Shown one piece after another: positions 1 to 8,161 of a stretch of DNA of 64,000 nt. The position numbers were made by a program, and so were the translations under genes. The stretch is from Deltaproteobacteria bacterium (GTDB lineage Bacteria; Myxococcota_A; UBA9160; JAFDDA01). The notes under the pieces were generated by a model. It did no database searches. It was not told where the DNA came from and saw only the letters and a program-made list of their open reading frames with translations. The stretch lies in NCBI GenBank assembly GCA_019311105.1, contig JAFDDA010000026.1, positions 1 through 64,000 of the forward strand, read 5' to 3'. Each line of letters begins with the position of its first letter. The first letter of the stretch is position 1.

Positions 1-513
1 GAAGCCCGTGGAAACGCCGCAGCCGACGAGGCAGGCCTCGCCGAGCGGGAGCGCGTCGGGGACCGGCACGACGGAGCCGGCCGGGACGACGACCCGCTCC
101 GACAGACCCGACACGTTCATGTAGCGGCCGAGCTGCACTCCGCCGAGGGAGAGAGAGCCGTCCTGCGCGTTGGTCGTGATGCCGGCGCAGACGTGGGGCC
201 GCCCCGCGAGACAGGCGCGGCAACGGCCGCAGCGGGGCGTCCACGCGATGACCACGCCCTGCCCCAACGCCGGCTCGACGACGCCCGGGCCGACGGCCTC
301 GATCCGCCCGGCCGCCTCGTGGCCCAGCACGGCGGGGAAGCCGATGCCCTCGCCCGTGCGCCACACGTGCAGGTCGCTCGCGCAGATTCCACACGCCGCG
401 ATGCGCACCCGCACCTCGCCCGGGCCCGGGTCTCGCACCTCGACTTCTTCAATTCGAAGCGGCTCGCCGACCGCGTGGGCAACGGCGGCTCGCGCCCGCA
501 CACCCGCGCTCAC
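1..513 (-). CDS. Zinc-dependent alcohol dehydrogenase (MDR family), N-terminal part, cut by the window edge
   Basis: Only about 171 N-terminal codons lie inside the window; the gene continues past base 1. The visible part reads as a zinc-type medium-chain dehydrogenase. It shows the catalytic-zinc Cys/His region (CGICASDLH near residue 41, GHEAAG near 64) and a four-cysteine structural zinc loop (CGRCRACL followed by a later Cys, roughly residues 95-113). The cofactor-binding half is not visible. The start is GTG at 513, which overlaps the TGA of the preceding dehydrogenase by four bases (GTGA), indicating translational coupling as the last visible gene of the long minus-strand operon. It probably oxidises an alcohol intermediate of the acyl-CoA pathway; the substrate is unknown. 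Confidence 0.85.
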   Translation of the reverse strand, partial: MSAGVRARAAVAHAVGEPLRIEEVEVRDPGPGEVRVRIAACGICASDLHVWRTGEGIGFPAVLGHEAAGRIEAVGPGVVEPALGQGVVIAWTPRCGRCRACLAGRPHVCAGITTNAQDGSLSLGGVQLGRYMNVSGLSERVVVPAGSVVPVPDALPLGEACLVGCGVSTGF

Positions 514-1550
514 GACGACGCTCCCGGGAGAAGCGCGAGGCGCACGGGGTCGTTCCGACGGTTCTCGAGGTCGTCGAGGGCTTCGGCGGCGCGGTCGAGC
601 GGATAGCGCGCCGTGATCGAGCCCGACAAATCGAGTCGCCCCGTGGCCGTGAGTTCGACGACGCGATCGAGCTCGGCTCGCGTGTAGCCCATCGAGCCCA
701 GCACGCCGATCTCTCGCCCGACGAACGAGACGAGCGGCCCGAGCGCCGGCGACTCCATGCCGACTCCGCCCACGATCACGCGCCCGCCGCGCGCCACCGA
801 CGCCATCGCGAGCTCGACCGAAGCCTTCTTGCCGACGTACTCGATCACCAGATCGGGCCCGCCGCCACCCGCCGCTTCGCGGATGGCCTTGCGCGCGTTG
901 CCGGAACTCACGTCGACCGTGGCGTCCGCGCCTGCCTCTTCGGCCCGGCGAAGGGACCCGGGGCTCGCATCGGCTGCAACGATCGTCTTCGCACCGAGCA
1001 GCCGGGCCAACAGGATGGCATGGTGGCCGACGCCGCCGCAGCCGAGGACCGCGATCCGCTCTCCGCCGGTGATCCCGGCACGCGTCGCGACGGCGTGGTA
1101 GGCCGTCGCGACCGCGTCGGCGAGGATGGCCCCGTGCTCGAAGGCGATCCCGTCCGGAAGCGGGAGCGCGCACGAGGCCGGGACTGCGATCTTCTCAGCG
1201 AAGGTGCCATCGCGCGCCATGCCGAAGATCCGCGCAGCCGGGCAGAGGCCGAGATGGCCGTCCTGGCAGGCGGGGCAATTGCCGCAGGTCTCGCTCGGAA
1301 GGATCAGTACGCGGTCGCCGGCACCGAACTCGGAGACACCTGCACCGACGGCCTCCACGATGCCCGCACCTTCGTGCCCCATGATCACCGGCAACCCCGG
1401 CACGGGGAGATGACCGCGCGCCGCGTGCAGATCGGTGCCACACAGGCCCGCGGCCTCGACGGCGACCCGGATCTGCCCGGGCCCCACCTCGGGCTCCAGC
1501 ACGTCCTCCACCCGGACCTCGGGCCCCTCGTAGAGGCGAACTGCCTTCAT
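510..1550 (-). CDS. Zinc-dependent alcohol dehydrogenase (MDR family)
   Basis: A complete 346-residue medium-chain dehydrogenase of normal family length. Catalytic zinc ligands are Cys37 (CGTDLH) and the GHEGAG motif at residues 58-63. The structural zinc loop has Cys89, Cys92, Cys95 and Cys103. The Rossmann glycine motif GCGGVGHHA sits near residue 168, so the enzyme should use NAD(P). Start ATG at 1550 is preceded by only 9 bases after the ligase stop, and its own stop overlaps the next dehydrogenase start. Two adjacent, different MDR dehydrogenases at the end of an acyl-CoA operon suggest sequential oxidation of hydroxyl groups, but nothing fixes the substrate. Confidence 0.9.
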   Translation of the reverse strand: MKAVRLYEGPEVRVEDVLEPEVGPGQIRVAVEAAGLCGTDLHAARGHLPVPGLPVIMGHEGAGIVEAVGAGVSEFGAGDRVLILPSETCGNCPACQDGHLGLCPAARIFGMARDGTFAEKIAVPASCALPLPDGIAFEHGAILADAVATAYHAVATRAGITGGERIAVLGCGGVGHHAILLARLLGAKTIVAADASPGSLRRAEEAGADATVDVSSGNARKAIREAAGGGGPDLVIEYVGKKASVELAMASVARGGRVIVGGVGMESPALGPLVSFVGREIGVLGSMGYTRAELDRVVELTATGRLDLSGSITARYPLDRAAEALDDLENRRNDPVRLALLPGASS

Positions 1551-1559
1551 CGACTTCTC

Positions 1560-3119
1560 CTACTCGGCGCCATGGACGCCGCGCTCCTGACCCTTCCACC
1601 ACGGCTTGCGCAGGGCGCGACGCAGGATCTTCCCCACGCCGCTCTTCGGAAGTTCGTCGAGCACATCGACGGCCTTCGGCACCTTGAAACGCGCCAGGTG
1701 TTCCTTGCAGAAGGCGACGAGCTCCTCGGGCTCCACGTCGTGGCCCGGGCGCAGGGTGACCGCGGCTCTCACCGCCTCGCCCCACTTCGGGTCCGGGATC
1801 GCGAAGACCGCGCACTCCGCGACCGCCGGGTGCTCGGAGAGCGCCCCTTCGATCTCGGCGGGGTATACGTTGAAGCCGCCGGTGATGATCTTGTCTTCCT
1901 TTCGATCGGCGAGGAAGACGTAGCCCTCGGCGTCCATGCGACCGAGATCGCCGGTGCGGAGCCAGCCGTCGCGCAGGCGTTCGCGGTCGAGCTCCGGGCG
2001 TTTCCAGAACCCGGGCGTCACCCACGGTGCGGACACGCAGATCTCGCCGACCTCGCCCGGAGGGAGCGCATTCCCGTCTTCGGCGCAGATCCGAACCTGG
2101 GCGACGCCAGCGCACTCGCGTCCGACGGAGGTCAGCCGCTCGCCCCCGGCCGCGAGCGCGGCCACGTGCTCGGCGGGATCCATGAACGTGTTGAGCGCGT
2201 ACGCCTCCGTCTGACCGAAGCCCGTGTAGAGAACGGGCCCGAGGCGCTCGAGGGAGCGGCGAACCAGGCTGGGCGCGGCGGGCGCCGCTGCGTAGACGAC
2301 GGCGCGCAGGCTCGTCAGGTCTGCACCCGCGGCGTCGGGGTGGTCGAGCAGCATCCGCAGCAGCGTCGGGATCGCGAGGACCAGCGTCACGCGATGTTCC
2401 GCGATGGCGCCGAGCATCGCCTTCGGATCGGGCCCGGGCAGGATCACGAGGGTCGCGCCGGCGACCCAGCACGCGTCCATCGCGCGGCCGCCGAAGTGAC
2501 TGAGCGCCAGCTGGCCCAGCAGCCGATCTTCCGGGCCGAGGGCAAAGGCAGACGCCCACGCGCCCATGGCGGCGGCCACGCTGGCGTAGCTGTGGGTGAC
2601 GCCCTTCGGGTCACCGGTGGTGCCCGAGGTGTAGAGGATCTGGGCGAGTGAGCTCTCGGGGCGGTCGATCGCGAGGCGCTCCGCCGACTGCCCATCCGCG
2701 AGCGATGCAAGATTTAGAGCGCCCTCGTCAGCGGCCAACGCGAGGACCTTCGCTTGCTCCCCCGCCGCTTCCACCGCACGCGGGATCGCATCGCTGCCGA
2801 GCGCGATGACGAACTGGGCGTCGGCATCGCGGGCCATGAAGGCGTGCTCCCCCCCGGTGAGCGCCCCGAGCAGCGGGACGAGCACGCCACCAGCGCGGGC
2901 GACCGCGATCACCGTCTCGACGTACTCGATCCGGTTTTCCTGGACGACGGCCACGCGCTCCCCCGGCCCGAGGCCCAGAGCAAGGAGTGCGCGAGCGAGC
3001 CGCGTCGCGCGCTCATCCAACTCGCGATAGCTGCGCCGCCGCTCGCCATCGATCAGGGCGATCCGATCGGGCCAACGCAGCGCGGCGCGCGCGGGGTAGT
3101 GCGCGTAGGGATGGATCAC
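1560..3119 (-). CDS. Acyl-CoA synthetase (AMP-forming, class I adenylate-forming enzyme)
   Basis: About 519 residues, typical of fatty-acid or aryl CoA ligases. The phosphate-binding loop YTSGTTGDPKG lies near residue 165, followed by GFGQTEA, the TGDLG hinge region and the C-terminal catalytic lysine in PKSGVGKILRR near residue 495. It would activate a carboxylic acid with ATP and load it on CoA, feeding the acyl-CoA dehydrogenase and hydratase encoded upstream in the same operon. The GTG start at 3119 is chosen because it overlaps the TGA of the citryl-CoA lyase-like gene in a GTGA junction; longer readings in this frame run back through that gene and are not credible. Substrate unknown. 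Confidence 0.9.
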   Translation of the reverse strand: MIHPYAHYPARAALRWPDRIALIDGERRRSYRELDERATRLARALLALGLGPGERVAVVQENRIEYVETVIAVARAGGVLVPLLGALTGGEHAFMARDADAQFVIALGSDAIPRAVEAAGEQAKVLALAADEGALNLASLADGQSAERLAIDRPESSLAQILYTSGTTGDPKGVTHSYASVAAAMGAWASAFALGPEDRLLGQLALSHFGGRAMDACWVAGATLVILPGPDPKAMLGAIAEHRVTLVLAIPTLLRMLLDHPDAAGADLTSLRAVVYAAAPAAPSLVRRSLERLGPVLYTGFGQTEAYALNTFMDPAEHVAALAAGGERLTSVGRECAGVAQVRICAEDGNALPPGEVGEICVSAPWVTPGFWKRPELDRERLRDGWLRTGDLGRMDAEGYVFLADRKEDKIITGGFNVYPAEIEGALSEHPAVAECAVFAIPDPKWGEAVRAAVTLRPGHDVEPEELVAFCKEHLARFKVPKAVDVLDELPKSGVGKILRRALRKPWWKGQERGVHGAE

Positions 3120-3961
3120 CTTCGGCCCCGACGACGATCGGCCGGCAGAGATCGCTCCGCCGGTCCGGCATAGTGCGCACCCAGCGCGTCGGGGATGATG
3201 CGGAGGGGCACGCCTTCGCGGACCTCTTCCACGATGTGCGCGAGCAGGGCCATGCCGTAGCTCAGTGCCCCGATCCCACCGATCGCAAGCGGGTCGAAGC
3301 CGAGGTCGGCGAGCAGCGCGCCGAGGGCCCCGGCGAGGTTGATCGGGATGGCGCGGCCCTTGCGGCGCGCGAGCTCCGCCTCGATGGCATCCAGCAATCG
3401 CCCGTGCTCGCGCCAGCCGTCGCGCGCCAGGGCGAGGCGACGCAGCGTCACCGCCCGCGGCTCCGCCTCCTTGTGCATCGGGTGGCCGAGGCCCGGGACG
3501 GCGCTGCGGCGTTCGAGCCAGGCATCGACGGCGCGCGACGCCGCTTGCTCGTCGGGCAGGCCCCAACCTGCGGCCTCGATCAGCATCTCGGCGGGTTCTT
3601 GAGGCGAGCCCGTGACCGAACCGCTCGCGAGGATGCCGCTCGCCAGCGCGGGAATCGGTGAATCGGGGAACGCCGAAGCCGTGAAGCGCGCGGCGCACGC
3701 GGCCGAACTGATGAACTGCTGGTCCATCCCGCTGCGCAGCGCCAGGTCGAACAACGCCGCCTCGCGCTCGTCGGGGAGCTCTCCGCGCAACAACAGGAAT
3801 GCGGACTCGCCGTAGGAGAGGTGTTCGATCAGCTCTTCGATCGGGTAGCCGCGCACGCGGATCTTGCCGCTCTCGGCGCGGCTGATGCGCGTGGTCCAGT
3901 AGTCGCTCCAGTCTCCGGAGGCGACGTACTGTCCGACGTGACGGCGGGGGGGGCCAGGCAT
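3116..3961 (-). CDS. Citryl-CoA lyase-like short citrate synthase family protein
   Basis: 281 residues, well short of ordinary citrate synthases (about 370-430) and in the range of the short family members often annotated as citryl-CoA lyase. The conserved active-site segment LGHPMHKEAEPRA lies near residue 160, corresponding to the family's GHxxxKxxDPRA stretch, and the C-terminal half has the glycine-rich FDPLAIGGIGALSYG helix region. Family members form or cleave C-C bonds between an acyl-CoA and a carbonyl. Placed between an enoyl-CoA hydratase and an acyl-CoA ligase, it may catalyse a Claisen or retro-Claisen step on a larger acyl-CoA rather than a TCA reaction; that role is inference. 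Confidence 0.75.
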   Translation of the reverse strand: MPGPPRRHVGQYVASGDWSDYWTTRISRAESGKIRVRGYPIEELIEHLSYGESAFLLLRGELPDEREAALFDLALRSGMDQQFISSAACAARFTASAFPDSPIPALASGILASGSVTGSPQEPAEMLIEAAGWGLPDEQAASRAVDAWLERRSAVPGLGHPMHKEAEPRAVTLRRLALARDGWREHGRLLDAIEAELARRKGRAIPINLAGALGALLADLGFDPLAIGGIGALSYGMALLAHIVEEVREGVPLRIIPDALGAHYAGPAERSLPADRRRGRR

Positions 3962-3965
3962 CGTG

Positions 3966-4757
3966 TCATCTCCCCTTGAATTCGGGTTTACGCTTCTCGA
4001 GGAAGGCGCGCGGGCCTTCCCGGGCGTCCTCGCTCTGGCGGATGGGCTCGGCGATCAGCTGTTCGAGGCGCAGGCCCTCTTCGAGTGGCAGGTCGAGGCC
4101 GCGCCACACCGCGGCCTTCGCCGCCCGCACCGCCAGCGGACCGTTCTCAGCGATGGCCCTCGCGACGGCGAGTGCTGCGTCGCGGAGTTCGGCCTGCGGG
4201 ACCACGCGGGTCACGAGCCCGATGCGCTCGGCTTCGGGCGCGTCGATGCGGCGGCCCGTCAGGATCAGGTCGAGGGCGCGCTCGGGCCCGACGAGGCGGG
4301 GAAGGCGCTGGGTCCCGCCCGCTCCGGGGAGCATGCCGCGGGTGACCTCGGGAAGGCCGAAGGTCGCGTTCTCCGACGCGATGCGCAGGTCGCAGGCCAG
4401 TGCTAGTTCGAGTCCGCCGGCCAGACAGTGGCCGTTCACCGCGGCAAGCGTCGGCTTGTCGATCGCGAGGTTCTTGGTGATCCCGCCGAGACCCGGCACC
4501 TGCTCGGAACGCCGCAGGCGCTGCGCCGACGTGAGCGTCTTGTAGAACTCACCGACGTTGCGAAGATCGGCGCCTGCGCAGAAGGCGCGCTCGCCCGCAC
4601 CGGTCAGGACCGCGACGCGCAGGGCGTCGTCGTCCCGGAAGCGCATCCACGCATCCACCAGCGCGTCGCTCGTCTCGAAGTCGAGGGCGTTGTGGACCTT
4701 CGGCCGATCGATCGTGAGGATCGCCACGGGCCCTTCCTGCTCGAACCGGATCGTCAC
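3966..4757 (-). CDS. Enoyl-CoA hydratase (crotonase family) with both catalytic glutamates
   Basis: A 263-residue crotonase. The CoA/oxyanion region FCAGAD is at about residue 59-64. Both classical hydratase glutamates are present: Glu117 in AGGLELALACD and Glu137 in LPEVTRGMLPGAGGTQRL. The C terminus FLEKRKPEFKGR is typical. It should hydrate 2-enoyl-CoA, the step after the upstream acyl-CoA dehydrogenase. The GTG start at 4757 overlaps the TGA of the DUF35 gene by four bases. It is the only one of the five largely visible crotonases in this window that keeps both glutamates. Confidence 0.93.
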   Translation of the reverse strand: MTIRFEQEGPVAILTIDRPKVHNALDFETSDALVDAWMRFRDDDALRVAVLTGAGERAFCAGADLRNVGEFYKTLTSAQRLRRSEQVPGLGGITKNLAIDKPTLAAVNGHCLAGGLELALACDLRIASENATFGLPEVTRGMLPGAGGTQRLPRLVGPERALDLILTGRRIDAPEAERIGLVTRVVPQAELRDAALAVARAIAENGPLAVRAAKAAVWRGLDLPLEEGLRLEQLIAEPIRQSEDAREGPRAFLEKRKPEFKGR

Positions 4758-5158
4758 GGCCGCCCTCCCCCTTCGCCGGCAGGTGCGAAGCGTGGCAGGT
4801 TGAACTCGCCGGCCCGCTCGAAGCGGAGCTCGACCGGCATGCCGATGGCGACCCCTTCGGGCGCGCAGCCGACGATGTTCGAGATCAGGCGCGGCCCCTC
4901 GTCGAGTTCGACGAGCGCGACCACGTAGGGCGCCGGCATCCCCGGGTGATAGGTCCGCCGGTAGACGGCGAAGCTGAAGACGCGCCCGCGGCCCGAGACT
5001 TCCACCGGCGCGAGCCGCGGCGACCAGCAGCGGGTGCAGCAGGGGCCCGGCGGCAGGAAGCGGTGCCCGCAATCCGCGCAGGCCGAGACCTCGAGCCGCT
5101 CTTGCCCGCAGGCCTCCCAGAACGGCGCGGTGAGGGCGTCGGGCTGCGGGTGCGGCAT
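4754..5158 (-). CDS. DUF35 / OB-fold zinc-ribbon protein, partner of the adjacent thiolase-like gene
   Basis: About 134 residues with an N-terminal rubredoxin-like zinc ribbon (Cys28-x2-Cys31 and Cys42-x2-Cys45 when counted from the alternative GTG start) followed by an OB-fold with FSFAVYRRTYHPGMPAPYVVALVEL. DUF35 proteins bind and position acyl-CoA for lipid-transfer-type thiolases or aldolases encoded next door, as in the ChsH2-DUF35/Ltp2 complexes of steroid degradation. The neighbour is such a thiolase-like gene, but disrupted. The start could be ATG at 5158 or GTG at 5161; neither has a strong ribosome-binding site. It continues with a GTGA overlap into the enoyl-CoA hydratase. Confidence 0.88.
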   Translation of the reverse strand: MPHPQPDALTAPFWEACGQERLEVSACADCGHRFLPPGPCCTRCWSPRLAPVEVSGRGRVFSFAVYRRTYHPGMPAPYVVALVELDEGPRLISNIVGCAPEGVAIGMPVELRFERAGEFNLPRFAPAGEGGGRP

Positions 5159-5162
5159 CACG

Positions 5163-6240
5163 TCAAGCCCCGAGCACGAGAGTTGCGTGCGTGTTCATGC
5201 CGAGGCCATGGCCCGAGACGAGTGCGGTCTCGGCGGCAGGGACCTGACGTTCGCCGGCCTCCCCGCGCAGCTGCCGCACGGCCTCGATCACGTGGAGCAT
5301 CCCGCTGCCGTAGCCCTCGGCCAGCAGTCCGCCGCTCGGATTCACGGGCAGGCTCCCACCCGGCCCGATTCGGCCCCCCTCGACGAACGCCCCCGACTCC
5401 CCCTTCTTGCAAAAGCCGTAGTCCTCGAGCTGAAGCAAGACGACGATGGTGAAGCAGTCGTAGAGGAGAGCAACGTCGACCTCGGCGGGCGTCAGGCCGG
5501 CCTGACCGAGGGCGCGCGGGCCACAGCGTGCGGCCGGAAGCGTGTCGAAATGACCGGGGGAGGCGTAGGTCGAGAGGCTGTGCGCTTGTGCGTGGCCGAG
5601 GATTCGGATCGCCGGCGCGCGAAGATCCGCAGCCCGCTCCTCCGTCGTGACGAGCACGGCCGCGGCTCCGTCCGAGACCAGACAGCAGTCGAGCTTGCGA
5701 AGCGGCTCCACCAGGGGCTCGGAGGCCAGGTAGTCCGCGATCCACCGCCACTTCTCCGAGTTGCTCGGGTCGCGTGCCGTGCAGGTGCATGTGGCGCTGA
5801 GCCGCCAGGGCGTGCAGCCCGACGGCGCCGAAGAAGCCGAACGCCGCTTCGTCGCCGCGCCCGTACTCGAAGGCGCCCGCACTCGAGAGCGGGGCATCGC
5901 CATAGACACAGAGACAGACCTCGCACAGCCCCGCCTCGACCGCGAGCGCCGCGCGCTCGACGATGGCGACGCTCCCAGCGCCCCCGAGAATCTCCGACCC
6001 CGTGTACTCGGGATCGATGCCGAGCTGAGCACCGAGTCGAAGGAAGTGCGGCGTGATCCCATCGAGGACGCCCTGGCTGGGCCCCGGGTCCGTGAGCAAC
6101 CCGTCAATGTCCGAGGGTCGCAGACCAGCGTCGGCGACGGCGCTCGCCGCGGCCTCCGCTTCGAGATGCCACGCGGTCCGGCCCTGGATCTTCCCGAACT
6201 CCGTGTGGCCCACACCTGCGATGACAGCCCGGCGCATCAT
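5163..6240 (-). pseudogene. Lipid-transfer-type thiolase / Ltp2-like aldolase, disrupted by an internal frameshifting deletion
   Basis: The N-terminal half (from ATG at 6240, RRAVIAGVGHTEFG through RPEQLGEVAV) is in one frame, and the C-terminal half (DYLASEPLVEPLRKLDCC to HATLVLGA, stop at 5163) is in another. The switch is at about 5738-5746. Compared with the intact paralogue at 42484-43632, roughly 20 residues between GEVAV and DYLAS are missing and only 7 bases remain, so about 53 bases appear lost. The thiolase nucleophile cysteine position reads GGAGSV, and tyrosines in LYDCF and LAEGY are 50 residues apart, as I recall for Ltp2 aldolases. Its start overlaps the acyl-CoA dehydrogenase stop (ATGA). 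It is either a true pseudogene or an assembly error. Confidence 0.8.
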
Positions 6241-7394
6241 CCGGGCCCCGCCGGCATGCGATGCTTGGCGATGATCTCACGCATCACTTCGCTCGTCCCG
6301 GCGCCGATCCCCCAGTTCTGCACCCCGCGCGAGCAGCGCGCGACGTAGTTCTCCTCCATGAAGCCGTAGCCGCCGAAGGCCTGAGCGCAGTCGAGGATCA
6401 GCCCGCGGATCAGCTCGGCCCCGTAGAGCTTCGACATACTGACCGTCAGGTCGCCCTCGCGGTCACCGGACGCCAGCTGCTCGGCGGCGGAATAGGTCAA
6501 CGCGCGGGACGCCTCGAGACGCGTGATCCAATCGGCCATGCGATGGCGCCAGGCCTGCATGGACGCGATGGGCCGACCGAAGGCCTTGCGCTCGGTCATG
6601 TAGCCGAGCGTCTCGGCCAGGACGTCGTCGCAGAGCGCGTTCATCATCACCGACAGCACGAGACGCTCGCCCTGGAACGCGCCCATGATGTATCGGAAGC
6701 CGCGGCCCTCTTCGCCGATGAGGTTGCGCCGCGGGATGCGCACGCCGTCGAAGAAGAGCTCGGCCGTGTCGCTCGAGTGGAGATCGACCTTCTGGAGACG
6801 CCGGCTCACCTGGAAGCCCTTCGCATCCGTCGGGCAGACGACGAGGCTGACGCCCTCCACTCCGGGGCCACCCGTACGGACGGCCAAGGTCACGAAGTCG
6901 GCCCGCGCGCCGTTCGAGATGAAGATCTTCGAGCCGTCGATCACGTAGTCGTCACCGTCGAGGCGAGCCGTCGTCTGGAGCGACGCGACGTCGGAGCCGC
7001 CGCCGGGCTCGGACACGCCGAGGGCGGCGATGCGCTCGCCCCGGATGGCCGGCGCGAGCCACTCGTTGCGCAGGGCGTCGCTACCGTGGTCATGGATCAC
7101 GGCGGTCGCCATCTCGCACTGGACGAGCAGGCCCACCACGCAGCCGATGTCGCGGCCGCGGACGAGCTCCTCCACGAGGATCACCGTGTACCAGTAGTCG
7201 AGCCCGGCGCCGCCCCACTTCGGGTCGAAGCGGATACCGAGAAGGCCGAGCTCACCCGCCCGGCGGAAGAGCGCGTTTGGGAAGCTCCCCTCGGCCTGCC
7301 ACTTCTCCGCGTGGGGCCGGATCTCCTCCTCCGTGAAGCGCCGCACACTCTCGCGGAAGACTCCGTGCTCTTCGGTCCAGCGGGGAAATGCCAT
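6237..7394 (-). CDS. Acyl-CoA dehydrogenase
   Basis: 385 residues with the three usual domains: N-terminal helices, a middle beta domain (GVSEPGGGSDVAS near residue 125) and C-terminal helices (ERKAFGRPIASMQAW, QAFGGYGFMEENY). At the position where medium-chain enzymes carry the catalytic Glu in YEGT, this protein reads GAGTSE. A glutamate in ERLVLS near residue 240 matches the alternative base of isovaleryl- and long-chain-type enzymes, so activity is likely. It introduces the alpha-beta double bond using FAD, with electrons going to ETF. It follows the TetR gene by 12 bases and overlaps the thiolase-like gene by ATGA. Confidence 0.92.
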   Translation of the reverse strand: MAFPRWTEEHGVFRESVRRFTEEEIRPHAEKWQAEGSFPNALFRRAGELGLLGIRFDPKWGGAGLDYWYTVILVEELVRGRDIGCVVGLLVQCEMATAVIHDHGSDALRNEWLAPAIRGERIAALGVSEPGGGSDVASLQTTARLDGDDYVIDGSKIFISNGARADFVTLAVRTGGPGVEGVSLVVCPTDAKGFQVSRRLQKVDLHSSDTAELFFDGVRIPRRNLIGEEGRGFRYIMGAFQGERLVLSVMMNALCDDVLAETLGYMTERKAFGRPIASMQAWRHRMADWITRLEASRALTYSAAEQLASGDREGDLTVSMSKLYGAELIRGLILDCAQAFGGYGFMEENYVARCSRGVQNWGIGAGTSEVMREIIAKHRMPAGPG

Positions 7395-7406
7395 GGCGGT
7401 CTCCGG

Positions 7407-8054
7407 TCAGGTGCTTCGCTTGCGGCCATTGCCGCGTGTTGGGCGTCGCTTCGCGATCCCGCGCGCAAAGACGTCGTCCATGAGCGCCATGATCTCGTCG
7501 AAGGGATAGTCGGCAGCCCCCGCCGTCTCGCGTTCGACCAAGACGCGCCCGAGGTGGAACATCAGGTACGCGGTCCGCTCGGTGTCGAGCGCTCGCAACG
7601 ACCCTTCCGCCACGCCCTCCTCGAGCACCTGGCGGAGCAGATCCACGATGCGCTGCTCCTGCTCGCGCGTGAAGGCGTCGGCGATCGGCTCGAGGCTCAT
7701 CTCGGCATCACCGGCCAGCGCCAGGCGCATGACGTGGTTGCGCGCGTAGGTCTGACGGGTGATGCCTACGATGCGCTGGATCTTCTGGCCGGCGTTCGCC
7801 TCGGTCGCCAACACCGCCGAGGCCTCGGCGATGAACGCCTCGGCGTCCTGCTCGAGCAGGCTCCCATACAGGTCTTCCTTGTTGCGGAAGTGCGTGTAGA
7901 GGGTCGTGCGCGAGCAGCCGGCCTCCCGGGCGACCTCGTCCATCGTCGTCTTTCGCACGCCGAAGCGCAGGAAGCGCCGGCGGGCCGCCTCGACGATGCC
8001 ATCGCGGGTGCGGTCTGCGGCCGGCTCGGGGCCTTGTGCAGGTCGTGTTGCCAT
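7407..8054 (-). CDS. TetR-family transcriptional regulator heading the minus-strand acyl-CoA operon
   Basis: 215 residues counted from the ATG at 8054. The N-terminal helix-turn-helix (about residues 16-62) contains TTMDEVAREAGCSRTTLYTHF; the rest is a variable alpha-helical ligand domain. An in-frame start 27 bases further upstream would fall inside the inverted repeat at 8064-8090, so 8054 is preferred. It is the first gene of the operon running to base 1 and is divergent from the amidohydrolase operon. TetR proteins in such places usually repress both directions and release DNA on binding an acyl-CoA or pathway intermediate; that ligand is inferred, not shown. Confidence 0.9.
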   Translation of the reverse strand: MATRPAQGPEPAADRTRDGIVEAARRRFLRFGVRKTTMDEVAREAGCSRTTLYTHFRNKEDLYGSLLEQDAEAFIAEASAVLATEANAGQKIQRIVGITRQTYARNHVMRLALAGDAEMSLEPIADAFTREQEQRIVDLLRQVLEEGVAEGSLRALDTERTAYLMFHLGRVLVERETAGAADYPFDEIMALMDDVFARGIAKRRPTRGNGRKRST

Positions 8055-8063
8055 GGCGGTCAA

Positions 8064-8090
8064 CTTAACATTTGCCGACAAACTGTCAAG
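8064..8090. promoter_or_regulatory. Inverted repeat, probable TetR operator over the divergent promoters
   Basis: Two 11-base arms, CTTAACATTTG (8064-8074) and AAACTGTCAAG (8080-8090), are separated by 5 bases and match at 8 of 11 paired positions. The right arm contains a perfect minus-strand TTGACA (8084-8089), 16 bases from a TAAGTT -10-like element (8062-8067) for the TetR gene. On the plus strand a weak TTGCCG (8072) with a 17-base spacer and TAGGAT (8095-8100) could serve the amidohydrolase. The site sits 10 bases upstream of the TetR start, as expected for autoregulation. Confidence 0.6.
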
Positions 8091-8161
8091 CTGTTAGGAT
8101 GCAGCGCCAGAGGCCGCCCCAGGGCCCTCGCCCTGCCGAAGGCGGCCAACAAGGAGACCCA

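Noticed and set aside
1020-2651. Long plus-strand open frame opposite the alcohol dehydrogenase and acyl-CoA ligase genes
   Set aside because: Composition is typical of the antisense of GC-rich coding DNA and there is no protein family signal; the minus-strand genes explain the region.
6237-7394. Acyl-CoA dehydrogenase inactive because the EGT glutamate is missing
   Set aside because: An alternative glutamate (ERLVL) matches the isovaleryl/long-chain type base, so loss of activity cannot be concluded.
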